Shown: positions 63,734-64,000 of the stretch, piece after piece
Numbering within the stretch: the first letter of the stretch is position 1
Layout of the letters: every line of letters begins with the position of its first letter
Assembly: GCA_030729925.1 (NCBI GenBank)
Contig: JANQWK010000033.1
Coordinates: 49,782-113,781 of the forward strand
DNA length: 64,000 nt
Direction of reading: 5' to 3'
Origin: Saprospiraceae bacterium
Lineage (GTDB): Bacteria > Bacteroidota > Bacteroidia > Chitinophagales > Saprospiraceae
Notes under the pieces: model-generated
The model's input: the letters and a program-made list of their open reading frames with translations, nothing else
Told to the model about the DNA's origin: nothing
Databases searched by the model: none
Program-made: the position numbers and the translations under genes

Positions 63734-64000
63734 ATGGAAAAAAATATCCCTCACGATAGTTTGATCAAGTTGTTGATGCAAGAACAGGGTTTCCCCGCTG
63801 CATTTTTCGACACCCTGCTGCCCGAACGGTTGAAGGAGAGACTGGTATTAGAAAGCCTGGAATTTTCAAAAGACTCCTACACTGACGATGCGCTGCAACA
63901 GTACTTTTCGGATGCCGTCTTTAATGTCGAGTACAAAAGCCGGCGGGGCAACAAAAAGATGCAGTTGGCGCTTCTGGTCGAACACAAAAGCAGTCCGGAA
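63734..64000 (+). CDS. Rpn/PD-(D/E)XK family nuclease or transposase-like protein (cut by window end)
   Basis: The first 89 codons of a gene starting at ATG 63734 (MEKNIPHDSLIKLLMQEQGF). SDAVFNVEYKSRRGNKK followed by MQLALLVEHKSSPE matches the start of the Rpn/transposase-31 family, where the Asp, the Glu and the following His/Lys belong to a PD-(D/E)XK nuclease core. E. coli RpnA-type proteins promote RecA-independent recombination. The gene stands directly after repeats, which is typical of mobile or expanded families. The C-terminus lies outside the window. Confidence 0.75.
   Translation, partial: MEKNIPHDSLIKLLMQEQGFPAAFFDTLLPERLKERLVLESLEFSKDSYTDDALQQYFSDAVFNVEYKSRRGNKKMQLALLVEHKSSPE

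Noticed and set aside
1..64000. CRISPR array, rRNA, tRNA or complete insertion sequence
   Set aside because: No regularly spaced short repeats, no rRNA-like blocks, no cloverleaf candidates and no transposase with terminal repeats were seen by eye.

Overview
The window reads as chromosomal DNA of a Bacteroidota bacterium, most probably a Saprospiria (Lewinella/Haliscomenobacter-like) lineage. The phylum call rests on a T9SS cargo protein with SprB repeats and a C-terminal sorting domain, a PorP/SprF-type protein, 30S protein THX, DUF2480, the three-subunit succinate dehydrogenase with a single large cytochrome b, Na+-NQR, OMP_b-brl_3 receptors, and repeated TAnnTTTG promoter boxes. The class-level placement is inference. 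I saw no rRNA, tRNA, CRISPR array or complete insertion sequence.

Region by region. 1-4 kb: the end of an unknown gene, a small orphan gene, then an aldo/keto reductase - unknown 233 aa - GH3 acyl-amide synthetase run and the tiny THX gene. 4-10.4 kb: a PLP decarboxylase, a TonB-domain/TPR protein, the glycogen genes glgA-glgC, and a 2OG-Fe(II) oxygenase. 10.4-16 kb: a leftward phenylacetate-type catabolic operon (paaZ, enoyl-CoA hydratase, fused alpha/beta E1 dehydrogenase) with its own promoter and an inverted-repeat operator candidate, next to paaY. A paaI-like thioesterase lies at 29 kb. 16-25.7 kb: housekeeping genes (scpB, DUF2480, lytic transglycosylase, lolA-like, sdhCAB, rnr). 26-28.8 kb: an ECF sigma factor operon with a membrane-anchored partner and a lipoprotein.

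29.7-35.3 kb holds one 1831-residue secreted subtilase with seven SprB modules, two GEVED domains and a T9SS sorting tail. 35.3-36.5 kb is a three-gene NUDIX / EF-hand-like acidic peptide / amphipathic helix operon. 36.6-41 kb is a PorP/SprF - OmpA(+DUF1573) - PnuC operon. 41.1-47.7 kb is the complete nqrABCDEF operon, whose NqrA carries an extra signal-like and membrane-spanning N-terminus. 47.8-57.1 kb is a rightward series of exported proteins (LolA-like, VPS10/BNR propeller, zincin metalloprotease, M28 peptidase) plus an amidohydrolase, suggesting extracytoplasmic protein and peptide breakdown. It is followed by two tandem paralogous TonB-dependent receptor-like barrels on the other strand (57.2-62.3 kb).

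The last 1.7 kb holds a short secreted protein, about 860 bp of repeat-rich non-coding DNA, and the start of an Rpn-family nuclease/transposase-like gene cut by the window end. Most of the window is ordinary core and envelope biology. The points most worth a second look are the NqrA extension, the recent exact duplication inside the SprB array, the paaZ operator, the sigma factor partner with an inner-membrane helix plus barrel-like domain, the OmpA-DUF1573 fusion, and the palindromic intergenic elements.
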